From assembly GCA_030386875.1 (NCBI GenBank), contig CM059568.1, positions 28,080,120 through 28,144,119 on the forward strand: a DNA stretch of 64,000 bases, read 5' to 3'. A program made the translations under genes and the position numbers. This DNA is from Morinoia aosen (taxonomy: Eukaryota; Arthropoda; Malacostraca; Amphipoda; Talitridae). Under the pieces are notes generated by a model that ran no database searches, was not told where the DNA came from, and saw only the letters and a list, made by a program, of their open reading frames with translations. Numbering within the stretch: position 1 is the first letter of the stretch; the number at the start of each line of letters is the position of its first letter. Shown one piece after another: positions 48,364 through 60,324 of this stretch.

Positions 48364-48732
48364 GATTAGATTAGGTGTTAGTTTAAGTTTCCCTAACCGC
48401 AATAAAGGCGTTCTAAAGAGAAGTAAAGGAAGGCACCATTCAATATGAACTTTAGGGAACGTGGAATCTATGCTCAAGGTGCATAGAAACAGTAAGTGGA
48501 GATCTCAGTACCTCGGTTATGTTTATGAAACAAAATAAAAGCTGAAGAAAAAGGTAGTTGGTGCTGAAAACAGGTCAGAAGTAAACAAAAAAAAAAGATG
48601 GTTCGTAACAAAACAAAAAACATATTCTATTTCAACAAAAGAGAAACCTACTTAACCGTTGGCTCGGGACCGCACACATGCTCCGTGGGAGTGTTAATTC
48701 CCATAGATACAATAGTTTATCCCCTGCGAAGG
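48364..48732 (-). mobile_element. Retroposon R, full length, with target duplication
   Basis: Flanked by AGTTATTTTCA (48353-48363) and AGTTATTTCA (48733-48742). The tail side is GATTAGATTAGGTGTTAG. The 5' hairpin end is degraded (CCCCTGCGAAGG). It carries a short insertion in its middle (GTGGAGATCTCAGTACCTC). Confidence 0.9.
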
Positions 48733-49044
48733 AGTTATTTCACGACTATGCGAATTTTAATACCCACATTCAAATTTTGTTGAAGGAAATAAATTTAGGA
48801 TACTTAAAGAAAAATGTACTTACAAATGAAAACTTTTAGGTTTGATGCAACATAAGAATTAGATTTAATATTTACATGCATTTCTATTGGCATGTAGAAC
48901 GTACAGAAATCTGTACCGAGTCGATTTCGTTTGAGTAGAAAGGATTTCAAATGAAATTATATCCAAACTTTTCTTACGACAATCCATTAATGAGTTTCTA
49001 TAGCCAAACTGTCTTATACATCAGACAACCATTCCTTGGAATGC

Positions 49045-49834
49045 ACCGCAGATAATCAACGGGATGCTGTTGGCTGATCAACAACTTGGATATTGTTGAG
49101 AGTAAACCACGTGTTAGTATGCTTAGCTGCATGTATTGGAGCATCATCATGTTGCAAAAAACTCCTCTTTATCATGCAGCTGAATGTATGACGGTAGATT
49201 GTTGCCTAGGCTGCAGTGTAGTTCATTGCATTTTATTTGCCCTTCATTTCAATTAACTTGGCCTTGCCATTGGAAGAAAATGTTCGCCGAATCATGAGCA
49301 CTCCTCTCCAAATAGCCCATTGGGAAAAATCTGTTCATCCTTACTCAAATCATTCCAATACGACTGGCATCCAGCCAGACCGCCCAAATCAGACTGCTTT
49401 TCACCTGAGAAAATTCCATTCCTTCATATTTCTTTGGCCCATGAGGTTTTATTTCGCCAATTTTCTCCCTGGCTCTTATGATTTGGTAGGTAATGGTCAC
49501 TACTGGCGAGTTTAATTTTTGATAAAAAATTTTCTGAACCATGTTAACCTTAACGAACTCTTCTTGAAGTGAAAAATTAAGTTGAGTGAAAAAATTATTT
49601 ATAAACTTTTGTCAATCTTCGAAGCCTCGTTAAGCAGCCTAAGGAAGGCTGCTGGGTACAATTCTTTGGACGACCTATGCGTCTACAGTCGCCATACAGC
49701 GTTGGGTGAAAAGTTTCTAGCAACTGTCCAAGATCTTCCCATCTTCTTAGCAATCGAAGTTAAATTGTACTCTAATTCTTTGAATCTGAAATGTTACCTT
49801 TTTCAATTTATCAAAGTTGAGCGTTCTTTCCCAT
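49045..49834 (-). pseudogene. Tc1-like transposase relic
   Basis: Reading the minus strand from an ATG at 49834, pieces of a Tc1 transposase appear in order across several frameshifts and stops. They are an N-terminal helix-turn-helix segment (AKKMGRSWTVARNF), the FS-EK...YWNDLSKDEQIF region, the FSSNGKAKLIEMKGK segment, and then LQHDDAPIHAAKHTNTWF with NNIQVVDQP at about 49085-49165. The last piece carries the second catalytic Asp motif. The DLNP-x-E region that should follow is frameshifted. The gene is dead. I found no terminal inverted repeats. Confidence 0.85.
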
Positions 49835-50231
49835 ACCGCAAAAATTTCAGACTTTAAATCATGTCATTTCAAAGTTTGTTTGAATTGCAAGCAGGCACGT
49901 CTTTCCTCTATGTGCATCTCCGTAGGTTGGGGGATAAACTTTACATCAGCACGTAAACCGTGACGAGTAAGTTAATGCTCAATATTCAACACAAATTAAA
50001 GTTCACTTTAGAGATCTATTTAGAAAATAACGAACATTAAATAGATCGTGGCTTAATTTGATTGTCATTAAGTATTTATGAAAATTGATTTTTTGACTGC
50101 TGATCGGTCAGCAGCATTGTGATAATCTCCTCAGTGGCCACCGGTGAGTCACGTCGCGATCAAAGTATTACATTTTCTAAATTTATTTTCATTCCAAAAT
50201 TTGAATTTTGACTGATTACATTAAATTTTAA
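49835..50231. other. Unassigned AT-rich sequence
   Basis: Possibly the 5' non-coding part of the Tc1-like element. No inverted repeat confirmed. Confidence 0.4.
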
Positions 50232-50456
50232 AATCAGGTTGGGTCTCCCTAACCACAACAGATGTCTTCCAAACAAAGGAAGGAGGATGGCACCATTCAG
50301 TATGGAGTTAAGAACTTAAGATAACGGGGAATCTGTGCACAAAGTGTGTTCCCACACTTGAAATTTAAAAATAGTTATGAAAGCTTACGAAGCAAGATAA
50401 AAGCTGGAGAAGAAAATAAGAGGTATTGAAAAAGTGGAAAGCAATTCGAATTTTTG
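50232..50456 (-). mobile_element. Retroposon R, 5'-truncated
   Basis: Tail side AATCAGGTTGGGTCTCCC. Blocks follow in R order to about GGTATTGAAAAAGTGGAAAG, then the sequence departs. It contains a small insertion (AAGAACTTAAGATAACGG) where other copies read TTAAGGGAACG-type sequence. Confidence 0.82.
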
Positions 50457-50744
50457 CGTATAGGTGTGCTCAGTCACGGGTTATCGCGGAAATTATGAAG
50501 AAATATGCAAATGTCAACACGTAATTCCACCACCTTCCAAAAAGTCTTTCCACCTTTGGTCAGAGCATGCCTACAGACAGCTCCAGCAATACCACCAAAC
50601 CTCAGCGAGCTGGAAGCAATGAAGTGCTGTGCCAGCGGTGCATCTCCAGTGCGTTCATTTACTCGGATGATGCGCTCGTCGTGCATGAACGAACTTAAGA
50701 TGGCTAGCCTCGAATACTTAGCTAAAAAAGTCGAGGATATTATG
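50457..50744. other. GC-richer spacer with frames open on both strands
   Basis: Plus and minus strands are both open across 50520-50720 and neither product is recognised. The minus-strand frame continues into R only because R is also open there. It may be an exon or an old element and is left uncalled. Confidence 0.35.
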
Positions 50745-50756
50745 CACGAACTTATA

Positions 50757-51095
50757 TTATTATTATTATCATTATTATTATATATGAAAGTTTTAGCCTC
50801 CCTTAACCACGACAAAGATGTTCTAAGAGAGGAAAGAGGAAGGCACCATTTAGTATGGAGTTTAGGGAACGCGGAATCTATGCACAAGGTACACAGAAAC
50901 AGTAAGCTAGGAAAGAAGTTCATGAAGCAAGAAAAAAGTTGAAGAAGAAAGTAGTAGGTGGTGAAAAACAGGACAGCACTGAACCGGGAAAAGATGGTCC
51001 GTAACAAAACAAGAACCTATTTTATTACAACAAAAAGAAAGCCTACCTAACCTTTAGCTCGGGCCCCCACATGGTTCCCCTGGGAGCGCTAATCA
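50757..51095 (-). mobile_element. Retroposon R, 5'-truncated, with target duplication
   Basis: Flanked by CACGAACTTATA at 50745-50756 and 51096-51107. It lacks the terminal hairpins at the 5' end (it stops after GGGAGCGCTAAT) but keeps a (TTA)n tail on the other side. Truncation next to an intact target duplication is the classic sign of 5' truncation during target-primed reverse transcription, and it fixes the orientation of the family. Confidence 0.93.
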
Positions 51096-51107
51096 CACGA
51101 ACTTATA

Positions 51108-51205
51108 AGGGGATTGAAAACTATCATTATAAATAGAGGGTTTAAAATGCATCAGTATAGGGGTTTGAAATGTACCAATATAGGGGTTAAAAATGCACCA
51201 TTAGC
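51108..51205. repeat. Degenerate tandem repeat, about 4 units of 23-28 bp
   Basis: TATAGGGGTTTGAAATG-like units are repeated with variation just after the R copy. Confidence 0.75.
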
Positions 51206-51559
51206 TGTTAGATATGCTGCTTTGGAAGTTCCGACATAGGAAAAAGAAACAAATATTTCGCCTCCTCAAATAGTTTGTCTGATGGTTTTATGTGAATAAA
51301 TTAAACCAAACAACTTACATTTCATTAAGGAAAGAAATGTAGTAAATTATTTGAGAAAAAAATGTAAAACAGCATTGGGATATTTTCCAGAAAAAGTTCT
51401 AAATGCGTGATATCGACGAGTTTCAACAGCTAAATATTTTAGACATTTAACTTTATTAATACAGGATATGTGGGTGTCGTGATATTTTAGGGCTAATTCT
51501 ACATGTATATATATTGGAAACCTACAATCTGCTAAAGCCATGGGAGTTCACAGAGAAAG

Positions 51560-52860
51560 TGAAAGATCGTATCATATCTGCGCACGCTGCAAAAATGAAG
51601 AGTTGTTATATAAATTCCTATGAATCAAACTATCCCTTTCAGCACTGTAAGTTACATTGTGGAGATAGAAGACGGCTGGAACCACGGCAAATTTTCAAAC
51701 AATCAAGTGCACACCTGAAGAAATCAAAAAGTTCACAAGACATGTTAGATAAGGCTATAACTAACCCGGTTGTGAAGAGATATGAATTTCAAAAAGTTTT
51801 AGTGCTACTGAAACATAGATCTGTAAAAGAAGAAGTAGGAGTGAACTTCAGTGGCAAGATTAGATTAGATTAGATTATTAGTTAGTTTAAGCCTCCCTAT
51901 CCTCAACAAATGAGATCCAAAGAGAGGAAGGAAGAAGGCACCATTTAGTATGGAGTTAAGGGAACGTGGAATCTATGCAGAAAAGGCATAGAAACAGTCA
52001 GATGAGAAAGAAGTTCATGAAACAAGATCAAAGTTGAAGAAGAAAGTAATAGGTGCTGAAAAAACAGGACAGCAGTGAACCGAAAAAAAGATGGTCCGTA
52101 ACAAAACAAAAACCTATGCTATTTTAACAAAAATAAAGCCTACCTAACCTTTAGCTCGGGCCCACACATTGTCCCCCTGGGAGCGCTAATTCCCATAGAT
52201 ACAATACTTGTATCCCCCTGAGGGGTTCAGTGGCAAGAACTCAAATCACGATCTCCTTGCAAGACCCAATAACTGTATAAACGTCGTTTAAAATAAAATT
52301 TGCAACATGTGGAATCTGATGTGAATCATAACGATGATGATCTTGAATTCTGTAGTCTGACGAAAGCAAGGTAGTACTTTGTGCTATAATGGTATCACTC
52401 ATGTTTAGGAGAAGTTGGAATGCCAACACCTATCACAACATTCTAGGCTTGGTAGTGGGATTATAATGCTACCGTGCGGCTTTGCGTTTGATGGTAGAAG
52501 ACATGTATGAATATGTTTTTAAGAAACTATGGTTAAAGTTCATTATCGTAGAATATAAAACGATAGTTTGCAAAACATGCTAAGGGACTTCATCAACAAG
52601 ACAGAGATCCTAAACATCCCGCCTAGGTAATTCGTGAAGGGTTCCAAATCAATCATATCCAGGTACAAGCATGGCAAACTCAATCCTGGATTTGAATCCA
52701 ATGGAAAAGTAAAACTCAAAAGTAAGATCTACGTAAGGAACCGCAAAGCGCTATAATTGCTAATGGAGGTGCGTCAGCTTCAATGTGAACAACTTTCGTT
52801 CAAGGGCCTCAATATGTTCTCACTTCCTCTTTTGTTACATGGTGTATATATTCTATTTAG
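51560..52860 (+). pseudogene. Second Tc1-like transposase relic, split by a retroposon
   Basis: Plus-strand pieces follow a Tc1 transposase with several frameshifts. Upstream of the inserted R copy (51860-52225) are an HTH segment (PFSTVSYIVE at about 51635) and ITNPVVKRYEFQKVL. Downstream are a GSGIIMLPCGFAF segment, then HQQDRDPKH with VIREGFQINHIQVQAW at 52595-52675 (second catalytic Asp), then in another frame LDLNPMEK (third acidic residue), and LKSKIYVRK. The wording differs from the relic at 49045-49834, so it belongs to another Tc1 lineage, closer to the DPKH-type elements known from vertebrates and some insects. The 119-codon frame at 51514-51873 is only part of it. It is dead. Confidence 0.8.
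51860..52225 (-). mobile_element. Retroposon R, full length, inserted in the Tc1 relic
   Basis: Flanked by a perfect 13-bp duplication TTCAGTGGCAAGA at 51847-51859 and 52226-52238. The tail is (GATTA)4 on the given strand and the far end is CCCCCTGAGGGG. It is among the most intact copies and so among the youngest. Confidence 0.96.
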
Positions 52861-55289
52861 GGGGTAAAGATTCCAATTTTCTTTCGAAAAACTCCTCTTT
52901 ACTTTACTGTACTCTCTTCATCTTACCTTAGATTTCAAAAAGGTAACTTTACGCCGTTAAAGTGTCGCCTTTCGATGTCGAAAATAAAAGTTTAAAATTT
53001 AATAACACCACTCCATCTGCCATAACTTCAACTGAAATGTACATTTAGATGTCAAAAATGCAGATTTTTAAGATGAGAATTATTCGGTAAGAAGGTGAAA
53101 AGTTCGTTCATAATTGCACTCGATGCTTTCCAACTATAACTTACGGTTTGAAATGTAAAAAACATCATTTTATGCTTCATAAATATTGCACGAAATTATA
53201 TATGTAGGTTTAGACTTGAAAATAAAAATATAGTGTGAACTAGCTGAACATTCATAAATTGGTAATTGGTAACGTTTTTTTTTTTTAAACGAAGGGAAAA
53301 TTTCGAATACGCTGAAAACTTCCTATCTCACTTTGTGCAGAGATGTACAGAAAAAGGGAAGATTAAACTGGGATAATTTTCTGGATGGTACTCCCTCAAG
53401 ACGGTTTCGAGAACTAAACTTAAACGAAGGAAGGGAAGTGTGGGGCTAAAACATGCTGGAACATAAGACGTGCTCACTAGTGACTCGTGTTACAAGGAAC
53501 GTTGATTTAAGAAAGAGGATTAAGCTCATCCGTAATGAGTGAAGAGAAAATATTTAAGATGCTGGGCTTCCCAGCATAAAAGTCTTGAAGTACAGCATAC
53601 TGAGGAAACTCTTAACCCACCCATGGATAACAATAACTCAAATATTTCAATTGACAATCATGTCATGGTTTTTATTTTTAATAGGATTAAGGACATTTTT
53701 CCGAACGAAAAAATTGAAATCACAAATTTTAATTTTAATCCAGCTAAGTCCCCTGGCAGTAAACTAAATACACTGGAGTTATTCTGACGTGGTCGAGTAC
53801 ACATTGAGTTATTCAGTCGCGCGCACCGCTGACACTTGACAAACGTGACGCCGCAATTCAACGTCCCATGACCAAAGTAGGAGTCGAAATTTTCGTCGGT
53901 AAGAATTTCTCTCGCACATCGTGTGTGGAAGCGTAGCATCTTATGTATAAAATGTTATACATGTAGGATGTAGGGACTATTCGGTTACAAAATAGATAAC
54001 ATCAATTTTACCTAAAGATTCAGGGATGAAAATAGTATAATAATAAAAATTGCTCGAGTTCCTTCTGACGTTCGTCCCTAGAAATTATTTAAGTAGCGCG
54101 AGCTCATTTTTCATCAAAGTATGAGTTATGAATAAGCATGTTGAGACAATGCAGCATGTTCGGGAATGTGAAAAAAACAGTTTTGGGTATGGATTGATCA
54201 TTAAGAACATTTATATAGACTACATGAAAGAAAGCTTAAAATCTTACCTTTTTTAAAAAGATAGACTAACACACGATCCTGTGTAAATATCCGCTAAATT
54301 CCAGAAAATATCAAGAATCATTCAATTTAATAAATTCGTACCCTACAAAAATATACAAATGAACGATACACAGAATGTAACAGTGCACATCAGCTCTTTG
54401 AATCTTAAAGCGAAAACATAAAGCACACCTAAGCCCACACGCCTGATATCACATCATTTTTTCAACGACACAAAGCCGTTACGAGCATAATTACGGGTAA
54501 ATCAAGTATTTATGGTCAATATTTACTTTAGGTCAGGCAGGCGACTATTATGGGCGCCGCCATCTTGGATCCGATGTAAACAAGATTGCGGTCGTCACCC
54601 TAATGGGTGGGTTAGAAGCTTTATTTATAATTTTCGCTATAAGAACTATGGCTAACCCTCACGACCCAACCTCTTTACGTTTGTAATAGGGGGTTAACTA
54701 CCCTTATTAACTAAATAACGGCGCCGGCGCCAACTTCAAAGTACAATTATTCAAAAATAACGCATCAGCGAGCAGAATGTCATTCATGTAAAAGGTTATT
54801 AAATGTGTTCCTTTATTGATTATTTGCCCCCCAAATTATTAATTTCTTTGCCTGACAAAAAATAAATATTGTCCGTATTTATTTTTTACTTTTACCAGCA
54901 TTGTCAAGAAACAAAGGTGTCATATGTGCCTGAATATTTCTTAAACAGTCACCCTAAAACATTTTCGTGAATGAAAATTTTCTTTGACGGATTTTCTTTT
55001 TTTTAGAAAACTATATTCTGTTAGTAACTTAAATATTGCTTAGAAACTTGACAGAGTTATCAATATTTTTGAATTATTATAACAAAGATAGCAAATAACA
55101 TTGAATCGTGTGAATAAAAATAAAAATCTTCATGGATATTTTAAAAGTAACTTTTTTCTCTGCCTCAAATTTAAATGCATCGGTGTTGCATTAGCTATGG
55201 ATAAAAATGCAAGAGAAAGTTAATAACGGAAATTAGAAATAAAGTCATTATTAATATTCCTAATAACGTTCATTACGATTTATCATAAT
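52861..55289. other. Unassigned sequence with a GC-rich, YY1-like site
   Basis: No gene recognised. A short segment at 54545-54735 differs in composition. It has GCCGCCATCTTG at 54556-54567, a match to the YY1/Pho-type binding site. It also has GGGTTAG...CTAACCC inverted words and the perfect 12-bp palindrome GGCGCCGGCGCC at 54720-54731. This could be a promoter-like region or the end of an unrecognised element. Confidence 0.4.
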
Positions 55290-55440
55290 TTAGTTTGCTT
55301 AGGCCTCCCTTGTTACATAAAATATGATCTCAAGAGAGTGAAGAAAATGGATTGATTAGTATCGACTGTGAAAATAGGGAATCTATTCACTAAGTGTGTT
55401 CCCACACAAGATGTCATGCATATTAAAATAGCCTTTCCTA
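55290..55440 (-). mobile_element. Retroposon R, 5'-truncated and diverged
   Basis: The tail-side block ends GGCCTCCC, then TCAAGAGAGTGAAG, then GGGAATCTATTCAC and GTGTGTTCCCACACAAGAT follow in R order. It fades near 55440. Confidence 0.75.
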
Positions 55441-58400
55441 TGCCTACTAAAGGTAATACAGAAAATAGTGTACAACTAAAATAATCACAAAAATTTTAAC
55501 AGACAAAATAATGGAAAAATCACACAAAATCAGCATCTAATACTGTCATAACGTGCAAGTGAAACTTAATAAATTTCCTAACACAATCTAATTATATAGT
55601 CGATCCATCGAAGCTACTTATTTAATATACTTATTTAATAAAATCCTAAATGACAGTCGAATTAAACCGTCACACACAATAATTTTATGTCATTTCAGAA
55701 AAATGAAATGTCCGAAAAGTTCAGCTTTGGAATCACAGCACAATGCATCTCCTACCAACCCAAACAGGAAATGAAAAGTAATGTCTTGGGAACGCATTGA
55801 ACTGAACATAAGAAAACCATGTACACTATTACCAAGGCTTATCAAGCGGTTGGAGTAAACATTTTTTTAAATAGATAATAAACGGGAAACAATGGTGTTT
55901 TTAGAAGGACGGATTAAGTTTACATTAATATGATTCGTAATGAAAAAACTCTCGGGAATGAACAAAATGAATTCTCGGGAGATCATCGAATTGAGAACGT
56001 AACTGCATGCGCACTACCAAAGCTGAAAATCACCAATGAAATTTTCATAAGGAGCGCATGACAGATGCAATGAAGGTAGATAAAACTTACAACAATAACG
56101 GAGACAAAGTTTTAAAACATTGAACACGTTTAAATTAGAAGAATTGTTCAAATTCCAGAAGCACTCTGAGGTTAATAGCGTTTGGCGAATTCGAACTAAA
56201 AAAGCTTTTATGATTGCATCCAACTGATAGTTCTTCGGTTAGTCGTCGACACAAAATATGTCTCTTCATTTCTTACACAACATGTCAAATTAGCTGTCTG
56301 AATCATAGGTCACGAGAAGAGGGCGAGTAAAAAAAAATTACTGAGTAAAGGAAAGCGCGCTGAGTTGCAGAAATACAACGAACATTCTAGCAATGTTCCG
56401 GTCAGGTGTACCGTATTGAGCAGGCGTGCCCTAATGCTGCCTTAAAAAGTGTTCACAACTTGTGAGGGACAAAACAAACCTAACCGCTTTTGTACAAAAA
56501 ACTCCGTCACTACCGTTGCATGCTTTCGACTTTCAGGCTCGTCGTCGCTCAAGTAACGACTTTTTATCTCCATAGAAAGACGTGCGGAGCGAGCCTCGAA
56601 AATACGTTAATTTGACGCGAGTTTCGCCGTTGGCGAAATGACCACACAAACGACCGCGGAAGAGCGCAGCGACACTTCTTTGCTTCGTCTAGAGATAGCG
56701 CGGGCCCTGCTGCAACGCTGTGTCTTATCTCTTTGCTAACGACTATGGAAAGCAAAAAGATGTACGTATCTCCACTGCTACAACCGATAGAAGTTCTTGC
56801 ATAATAATAACAAGCGAGACGATAAATAATAAGTTTGGTTTAACTTGCGGATATTTCGAAATTAGAAGGATCGCAAATTGACGCAAATCATGGAAATTCC
56901 TGAAATAAAATCGCACAACCAGTGTGTGAAAGTCCTTTATACTTGAAAAACTAATATTTTTGGTAGAACTTACTCCCTTCAGGATTCAAGTCAATTAAAG
57001 TATACCAAGACAGCGATCACGGTAGTCGATCCTGCATTCAAATACCTCACAAAATGTAATTGTACCTCCCACATTAATTCGTCTGAAGTTCAACACTGAA
57101 AGTCTAGAACTATCATACAAGCCAGTCAAATACAAGCACTTACAATCTTCAAAGCACGATATGTTGGCAACAAAGCTGTTCGAAGAAAGCTCTCTATTTT
57201 TGCGGTTGAGACCGAACCAGCACTTTCGCTAAATCCTCTGGCGCTTCCAGGACACATTAATCAATATGCAGAGTATGCTGGAGCCAAAAGTAGTAGCTCC
57301 GTTTTAACACATTGCGCTGTTATTTTTCATGTCGTGAAATTTCAGTGCATTCGTTTGACCTTACCGCCACTAGACAGAGTTTTTTTATCAATATTTTAGC
57401 AGTAAAATAATATCTCACGTTGCAATTGGAATAACAGCAACATAAAATAACTAGCCTTATCGTTTTTGTATTCAATTTTATAACAAAGAGAGAAGCCGGA
57501 GTGGATGCGAGCGTGTATATATGATCAGAGCAAATACAACAAGCAATTGCTACGATGTTCTGCGTTCAAGACCAAATCAGATGGCGTTGTTTCTTATAAT
57601 CCTATTATTGGCACCCCCCCTCATTTTAGGTGGCAGTAATTGAGGCCATTTAAAAAACACAAAATCTCTAGAGCAATAAAAACAATTTCAAGATAACGGT
57701 AACAATAACAAGCGGATTTCCTTCAGCAAATGCCTCGTTAAAAAGGACAAAAAGACGTCAACGAGCGCTGGCTCAACTTCCCTCGCGACGCAACCTGCGA
57801 CGTAAAACCTGACCTTCGCGCTCTCGCTGTCTTTCGCGAGATTGGCGAACATTTGAATGTCGTCTCGAATGTTTAAATTCAAGCAAGGTAGATAAGCTGC
57901 TCGAGATGAAGACATTTCGTGCCAATTTAGCATGAACGGAGACCCCGAACTTTGCCCTAAAGAGTGTTATCACGGAATTGCAAAAGTGACGGGTGATATG
58001 TGTAAGTTTTCATTTAATAGGTTTTCAAAAAAGTAACAATTGAACGTATAGGTAGCTTAGTTTAGAAATGTGGGCATAACCAATTCAAGAAAGAAATTGA
58101 CAGCACAAATTCTGCAACCAATAAGTTGAAAAAAGCAGGGTATAAAAACGATAAGGAAGGCAAGAAAATAGTTGTTGTAGTAGATAACCCTAATTAATAT
58201 CAACCCTTGTGTGAGACTTTACCCATCATAAGTGTTTCAAGTTAAATAGTTTATTTTTTACTCTATTACAGGAATAGTCAACAGTGAAACAAGTATGAAG
58301 TAATGCCTTAAAACTAAGATGTAAAGAGCACCAAAGGAGTCTATTCCACTTAAATGAAAGTTTCATTTGGTGAATTGAAATACTGTCAACTAATGTCGAC

Positions 58401-59075
58401 CGCAAGATAGCAAAATGCTAAAATCCTTGAAATTAATTTCTCGGTTATTATTAAGTGCATCGCGAATTTTCAGCCTCTCGGTCCATACAGACACTACCCT
58501 GCGCTCGCCTATGCGGAGAACGAAGAGGTAAGATTTTTCGCCGCGATGAGTTAAATCATATTAACTGCTTTACTATTTATGCATACACAACACATGTCTA
58601 CAAAAAAAGTCATCCAAACTGAATACTGGAAAAACTTCTAACGTTAAAACCATGCATAGCAGAAAGTATTGTGTAGATTAACCAGAGGATGAAATTTTCT
58701 GATTAGATTTGTTGATTAGGTTGTTAGCAATGGTACGATTTCGACTAGCATTTGTACGTTTTTGATACAGGAAAATACAAAACACAATGAACAAGAGGTT
58801 TTTGAGAGCGAATTTCAGAAAGTTTTCCTCAATAAAACATTTTTAATGAAAGACAGCGAGTTGGTATTTTACAATAGCTACAACTGTAGGCATGCTAACT
58901 CTTAAGCAGCTGTGTTGAAACTAAAGCAAACTTCATAAGTCCGGCTAATGAAATGCGACCTTATTTTTTATTTTACTTGAAATTTAATGGCACTGTCATG
59001 TTTGAATTCCAGTTAAGTACTGATTTTCTTTCGATGCAAACTTCTCTCGATTGAAGTCAAAATAGAAGTCAGCCA
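55441..59075. other. Unassigned AT-rich sequence
   Basis: No gene or element recognised. A GC-richer patch at 56570-56720 contains a TTTCGCC/GGCGAAA hairpin (about 56624-56640) and a 63-codon frame. Another patch at 57690-57970 has overlapping minus-strand frames of 81 and 66 codons. None is supportable as a gene. Confidence 0.4.
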
Positions 59076-59286
59076 TAGATTCCCTAACCACAACAAAGGT
59101 GTTCCAAAGAGAGGATGAATGAAGTCGTCAATTACTATAGGAGTTGAAGGAACGGGGACGTTATGCACGAGGTGTGTTCCCACACAAGATCCTCTGCGCA
59201 TGGAAACCGCAAGTTAAGAAAAAAATTATGAAACAAGATGGAAGTTGAAGAACAAAGTGAAAGGTACTGAAAAACCAGACTGCCGA

Positions 59287-60324
59287 CCCAGGTAGCAAGA
59301 AATTATTAGGCCAATATTGGGTTGATAATTATTTATTGACCTGATATTGGAATCTTGGATTACAATAATAGGCTAATAACAAGGCAATACCGAAATAAGA
59401 TGTATTTATTTATGATATCAACTTGTTATTGGGACAATGTAGTAAATAGTTTTATTTTTAATATTAAACTAACAGTGCATATATATATGTACGATATTCA
59501 TATGAGTGGAAACTATCTCATAATAATTAAAAATCTCGCAATTTATTAAAATTTGTTGGCATATAAATTATTATTGCCCAAATATTGGGTTAATATTGTA
59601 CGCCAATAATACGGAGTTATTTGTTTAAGGAAACACCTCAATATCAAGTCAATAGTGACACAGTAATTAGCTGATACTGGGTTAAAAATAAATTATTATT
59701 GGGACACTATATTCTACCAATATATCCACTTGATGTCAGAAAATAAGTATTGGGCCTGTAGTACCCTTCCTTAGTTACCCCTCAAACTCAGTTCTAGTCC
59801 ATTTGTGTTCATTAATACTAATACGTTCGAATGTAAAATTATCCAAGAGGAAAGTGGTTAAACCTAAGAGAAAAACACCCGTACTAATGCATTGGGAAGT
59901 ACGAGTACATATTAATGGTGGTCGCTGCTTCCCTCTCCGCAAGCGGATCTCAATAGATAGAGCAGCAATAACTCCAGGTCTTAAAGGCAAATATATTTTT
60001 AAGGAACAATTCAATACCCAGTCCATAATGATAGTATAATTAGCTAATGTTGGGTTAGTGAAATTGTCATTATCGGGGCCATATTTTTCAGGAATTGAGT
60101 ACTAAGCCATTGTTATTGTAGGGAACACTTCATTATCAGGTCAATATTGGCACAATAATTAGTTGATATTGGGTTGATAATATTGTTATTGGGCCAATAT
60201 ATTTTTTTAATATCAACCGAATTTTCCAAAATAAGGTATTGCCCCAATGTTCATTTTGAATATCCAGTCAATATTGAGACTGTATATTGGCTCAATATTA
60301 GGTCAATAAATTTTGCTACCTGGG
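59287..60324. mobile_element. 1-kb non-autonomous DNA element with CCCAGGTAGCAA ends
   Basis: The ends are CCCAGGTAGCAA (59287) and its complement TTGCTACCTGGG (ending 60324), and similarity continues inward for about 40 bp. Flanking arms are packed with direct and inverted copies of CCAATATTGGGTTGATAAT-like motifs. A non-repetitive core at about 59760-59990 carries overlapping frames on both strands (83 codons minus, 78 plus) with no recognised product. It may be captured sequence. The target duplication is unclear, so I do not assign a superfamily. Confidence 0.82.

Noticed and set aside
51514-51873. 119-codon plus-strand frame as a host gene
   Set aside because: Its 3' part matches the N-terminal region of a Tc1 transposase with frameshifts, and its last codons are in the inserted retroposon.
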